Origin: Mesorhizobium atlanticum
GTDB lineage: Bacteria > Pseudomonadota > Alphaproteobacteria > Rhizobiales > Rhizobiaceae
Reading direction: 5' to 3'
NCBI RefSeq assembly: GCF_003289965.1
Contig: NZ_QMBQ01000005.1
Coordinates: 124,001-188,000, forward strand
DNA: 64,000 bases
Under the pieces are notes generated by a model, which saw only the letters and a list, made by a program, of their open reading frames with translations, made no database searches and was not told where the DNA came from. Shown in pieces: positions 61,595 to 64,000 of this stretch. Position numbers and translations under genes: made by a program. How positions within the stretch are numbered: the first letter of the stretch is position 1; each line of letters opens with the position of its first letter.

Positions 61595-62016
61595 CAGAAA
61601 GCCCCCCGCGCAGCATAGCCGGCTATCCAGATCACGAGCGTCAGCACGATCGAGCCGGCGAGTGTCGCCCAGGCGATCTTCGAGGCGGTGTGTTTTTCGA
61701 GCCCCGCGCCGGTGTCCCAGATGAGGTGGCGCAGCCCGCCCAGCATGTGGTGCATCAGCGCCCAGGTGTAGCCGAACAGAACCAGCCGGCCGAGCCAGGA
61801 ACCGAAGGCCCAGTCGACCCGGTCGAAGGCGGCCTGCGAGCTCGAAGCGGCGATCAGCCACGCCGCCACCAGCAGCGTACCGAAATAAAGCGCGCCGCCG
61901 GTGATGCGATGGATGATCGACATCGTCATCGTGATCGGCGGCCGGTAGATCGTCAGATGCGGCGAGAGCGGTCGTTCACGTCTGGCAACTGCGCGGGTGG
62001 CTGGTGATTTGCTCAT
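61594..62016 (-). CDS. sdhC: Succinate dehydrogenase cytochrome b556 subunit
   Basis: 140 residues. [20 protein letters not shown] is the canonical N-terminus, followed by SIIHRITG (quinone-site Ser/Arg, about residues 33-40) and [17 protein letters not shown] (haem His, about residues 88-104). Three membrane helices. The ATG at 62016 has GGGGGAG upstream. First gene of sdhCDA-DUF3052-sdhB. The roughly 240-base upstream region holds the operon promoter. Confidence 0.96.
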   Translation of the reverse strand: MSKSPATRAVARRERPLSPHLTIYRPPITMTMSIIHRITGGALYFGTLLVAAWLIAASSSQAAFDRVDWAFGSWLGRLVLFGYTWALMHHMLGGLRHLIWDTGAGLEKHTASKIAWATLAGSIVLTLVIWIAGYAARGAF

Positions 62017-62257
62017 GGCTCCCCCAGTTCGGCATCCTTGAAGCCGGGATGGAAATGCGGCGTCTGCCGCCCTCCTACATGGCTCCGGACAGGCGGTTTC
62101 TAATGCTCTTTTTGCACCGCGTCAAAGCCGGAAAACCGTTTTGGAAACATCATTTAGTCTGACAAACCGGCGGTCGCGCGCTTCAATCGATTAGCGGCTG
62201 TTTTGAAGCCGGCGCAACGTCGCTGCATCGCAGCAAGATCGCATGCCTGGAGGGTTG

Positions 62258-62405
62258 GATTCAGGCCAGGCCGAGCCGGAGTCGAAGACGCGCGCGAGGC
62301 GACCAAACACGGCAGTTTCCGAAAACCGGAGCGGAGCGTACTAAAGTACGTGAGCACCGGAAGCGCAGGAAGCTGCCGTTTGCAGGCCAGCCTCACCTGA
62401 AGATC
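62258..62405. repeat. Repeat family B, copy 6 (intermediate form)
   Basis: GATTCAGGCCAGGCCGAG...GCCTCACCTGAAGATC. The apex CGTACT-AA-AGTACG is at 62337-62350. The outer stem pairs GGCAGTTTCC with GGAAGCTGCC (one G-U-type pair). It ends about 11 bases past the MliC-like gene's stop. Confidence 0.8.
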
Positions 62406-62415
62406 AGGCCACCCG

Positions 62416-62919
62416 CTATCTCCGACAGGTCTGCGGGGTCGATCCCCTCTTCATCACCAGCGCCTCGCGGCCGTCGATCACGATTGCGTCATGCGTGGCC
62501 GCTTCCTGGTAGCGGCTGCTCTGGTTGGCCGGCGAGGCGGCAAACTCCTCGGTCGAGCCATCCGGCCGGACCACGCGCAGCGACGAGCCGAGATTCTGGA
62601 TGGTGATCATGCCGCCATTGCCGCATCTGTAGGTGGCGGTGCCGATGCCGGATCGCGGCACGGTAAGGTCGGTGACGATCTTGGTTGCGGGCGCAGGCGT
62701 TGCAGGCGTCTTGGTCGTTGCAGATGCCGGGGCCGTTGCGGGCAGCGGGGGCGTTGCAGCTGCCGGGGGCGCCATGGATGAGGCGGACTGCGGGGCCGGA
62801 GCAGGCGAGGCGGCGGGCGGCGCGGCCGCCTTCGGCGCGCCGTCCTGCGGCACGCAGGCCGCGGCCGCGAGAAGCAGCGGGATGGTGATCGACACCCGAA
62901 CCGTGTGGCCAAAGCTCAT
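62416..62919 (-). CDS. Lipoprotein with MliC-like lysozyme-inhibitor domain
   Basis: 167 residues from ATG 62919. The signal peptide ends in LLLAAAAC (lipobox Cys about residue 22). A long Pro/Ala/Thr spacer (about residues 25-85) then leads to a beta-barrel domain: TATYRCGNGGMITIQNL, DGSTEEFAASP, DAIVIDGREALVMKRG and a C-terminal Cys. YRCGNG...Cys matches MliC/PliC-type inhibitors of C-type lysozyme, but the conserved SGA-x-Y loop is only partly kept (SRYQEA). Probably outer-membrane anchored. Function by analogy only. Confidence 0.75.
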   Translation of the reverse strand: MSFGHTVRVSITIPLLLAAAACVPQDGAPKAAAPPAASPAPAPQSASSMAPPAAATPPLPATAPASATTKTPATPAPATKIVTDLTVPRSGIGTATYRCGNGGMITIQNLGSSLRVVRPDGSTEEFAASPANQSSRYQEAATHDAIVIDGREALVMKRGSTPQTCRR

Positions 62920-62944
62920 GCGCTGCCCTTTCGTGCGCGGCACG

Positions 62945-63052
62945 CTACAGCAATTCCAGGAAAAGTGTGAAACGGTTTTCCGTCCGGAATTGCGTCAAAA
63001 CAAAGAGATAGAGTGGTTTGTCGTTTCCGTTAAACGGCGAACCGCTCTAGCC
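62945..63052. repeat. Repeat family A, copy 6 (full length)
   Basis: GCAATTCCAGGAAAAGTGTG...GGTTTTCCGTCCGGAATTGC, then AAAACAAAGAGATAGAG and the second hairpin GGTTTGTCGTTTCC with its near-complement GTTAAACGGCGAACC, ending CTCTAG. It lies just upstream of the MliC-like gene. Confidence 0.85.
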
Positions 63053-63179
63053 ACGCGACGCATCAAGATCAAGATCACCCGGAGTCAGCCGGCTGCATGC
63101 CTGCCCTGCGGCGGGCAGGAACCGCGCCCCGAAAATTAACCATGTTCCTTAAGAACCGGCGCCGAAAGCCCCCCGCCTC

Positions 63180-63204
63180 TTAACAAAGGTTAAGAAAGGG
63201 TTAA
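63180..63204. promoter_or_regulatory. Tandem CtrA-type boxes
   Basis: TTAACAAAGGTTAA (N6) directly joined to TTAAGAAAGGGTTAA (N7, 63190-63204), the second an exact TTAA-N7-TTAA match. They lie 58-82 bases upstream of the small exported-protein gene at 63262. Confidence 0.55.
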
Positions 63205-63261
63205 TTTCCGATTCGAACCGAAATCCAGGCGCGATCCGTCGCACCATCAAGGGAGAGCGAC

Positions 63262-63618
63262 ATGCGTTCGAATTCAGTGCGGGCAAGCGTTGCCGCCGCG
63301 GCGCTGGCAGGGCTGGTCTTGGCGATCGCGGTGCCGGCCGAAGCCGGATTGCGCCACCACGACCGCGTCTACGCCGATTCCTTCGGCAATCTCGTCATCG
63401 ACAGCGCCGCCGGCTACAAGCGCATCATCGTCGGCGAGGGCAGGCACGCCAAGGAGCTCTCGAACTTTACCAGTGCCGGCCAGCCCGACGTCGTCTATGA
63501 CGACGCGGACGAGCCCGGCGCGCCCGGCTGCTACCAGCCGCCGGTGCTGGTCAAAGGCCGCTCCTATATGTACGGGCTTTCCGACGGCGAGATGCCCAAT
63601 CTCAGCCCTTGCCGTTGA
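63262..63618 (+). CDS. Small exported protein, unknown function
   Basis: 118 residues with GGGAGAG 7 bases before the ATG. The signal peptide is ASVAAAALAGLVLAIAVPAEA (cleavage near residue 28). The mature part has GLRHHDRVYADSFGNLVID, a Gly/Asp-rich middle (VYDDADEPGAPGCYQPP) and two Cys near the end that could pair. Preceded by CtrA-type boxes, so it may be cell-cycle controlled. Its 3' end overlaps the convergent GGDEF gene by 17 bases. No family recognised. Confidence 0.8.
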   Translation: MRSNSVRASVAAAALAGLVLAIAVPAEAGLRHHDRVYADSFGNLVIDSAAGYKRIIVGEGRHAKELSNFTSAGQPDVVYDDADEPGAPGCYQPPVLVKGRSYMYGLSDGEMPNLSPCR

Positions 63619-64000
63619 AGATCGTCGGCGTTTGGCGCCGCCGCAGCGCACCTGACACGCGCACGCAGTCGCGGCCGGCATTCTTGGCTTCGTAGAGCGC
63701 GGCGTCTGCACGCCGCAAGAGATCGGCAAAACCTTCGTCGGCGATGAGTTCGGCCACGCCGAAGCTTGCGCTGCAGCGATGGTCGGCCGGCAGGCCCTCG
63801 ATCGGCAAGGCTCCGAAGGCGTTGCGCGCGCCCTCGGCAAACAGCCGCGCCGCGGCAAGATTGGTGCCCGGCAGGATGATGGCGAATTCCTCGCCGCCGA
63901 TACGGCCGGCAACATGGTGCTCGGCGGCGGCCTCGCGCAGGAAGCCCGCGAAGCTCTCGATCACACGGTCGCCGCAGGCATGGCCGTAGCTGTCGTTGAT
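63602..64000 (-). CDS. GGDEF-domain protein (diguanylate cyclase), 5' end outside window
   Basis: The C-terminal part of a c-di-GMP synthase. At the very edge of the window the minus frame reads INDSYGHACGDRVIESF, the substrate-binding N/D-x-x-G-H-x-x-G-D segment, followed by RIGGEEFAIILPG, the active-site GGEEF. CSASFGVAE, ADAALYEAKNAGRDCV are also typical. The first part of the domain and any sensor region lie to the right of the window. The inhibitory RxxD site is not seen in the visible part (its position would be four residues before RIGGEEF's RIGG, where VAG occurs). Confidence 0.93.
   Translation of the reverse strand: MNDSYGHACGDRVIESFAGFLREAAAEHHVAGRIGGEEFAIILPGTNLAAARLFAEGARNAFGALPIEGLPADHRCSASFGVAELIADEGFADLLRRADAALYEAKNAGRDCVRVSGALRRRQTPTIFNGKG

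Larger units (their letters stand above)
62920..63261. other. Intergenic region between the MliC-like and small exported-protein genes
   Basis: 342 bases without a gene. It contains repeat-A copy 6 and tandem CtrA-type boxes (63180-63204). The rest shows no ORF or hairpin worth listing. Confidence 0.6.

Overview
The window looks like chromosomal DNA of a rhizobial alphaproteobacterium, most likely Mesorhizobium or a close Phyllobacteriaceae relative. The basis is GC-rich DNA with long antisense shadow ORFs, a hemC-hemD-Mic60-hemY cluster, a MucR/Ros regulator, an OmpR-type regulator resembling CenR, glnK-amtB, sdhCDAB, ftsK, and three families of palindromic intergenic repeats of the kind common in rhizobia. 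The species call is inference from family recognition. I see no tRNA, rRNA, CRISPR array, insertion sequence, prophage or replication origin.

Layout. 1-3.0 kb: the end of a sugar ABC-transporter operon with an M81 (MlrC-like) peptidase. 3.0-8.4 kb, minus strand: M3 oligopeptidase, beta-carbonic anhydrase with a small exported partner, DUF429 protein, pyridoxal kinase and a small membrane protein. 8.5-12.1 kb, plus strand: LemA, two TPM-domain proteins, an acetyltransferase and inorganic pyrophosphatase. 12.2-16.6 kb, minus strand: a complete CUT2-type sugar importer behind a GntR-like operator. 16.8-22.4 kb, plus strand: GH15 glucoamylase, gnd, zwf and a ROK/polyphosphate-glucokinase-like kinase, which on paper turn alpha-glucan into NADPH and pentose phosphate. 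22.6-25.7 kb: MucR-type regulator, a frameshifted aminotransferase and an MFS exporter.

25.9-31.2 kb is the most accessory-looking part. It has a large exported endonuclease/exonuclease/phosphatase-fold protein, fossils of a PAP2 gene and of an MFS gene, AT-rich DNA, and a membrane protein resembling GT-C glycosyltransferases. From 31.3 kb core genes resume: GATase, TerB-like protein, hemY, Mic60-like protein, hemD and hemC on the minus strand, then divergent tsaD-gpsA and small plus-strand genes to 41.6 kb. 41.6-47.2 kb has a LysR regulator, a DUF1127 protein, an L,D-transpeptidase, a CenR-like response regulator, a cyclic-nucleotide-binding protein, exonuclease III and a LolA-like protein. 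47.4-53.7 kb, minus strand: ftsK, a small exported protein, amtB, glnK and tesB. 53.8-64 kb: a flavin hydroxylase, a TerB-like protein, YciI, OsmC, a YceH-like protein, sdhCDA-DUF3052-sdhB, an MliC-like lipoprotein, a small exported protein and a truncated GGDEF gene.

Regulation visible in the DNA includes a sigma-54 promoter with an NtrC-like palindrome ahead of glnK-amtB, an intrinsic terminator after amtB, CtrA-type TTAA-N7-TTAA boxes ahead of ftsK and of the gene at 63262, and an 18-bp perfect hairpin that buries the start codon of the DUF429 gene. The observation most worth following is repeat family B: six copies, all between 42.9 and 62.4 kb, all in one orientation, each 0-11 nt past the stop codon of a minus-strand gene, with covarying hairpin stems.
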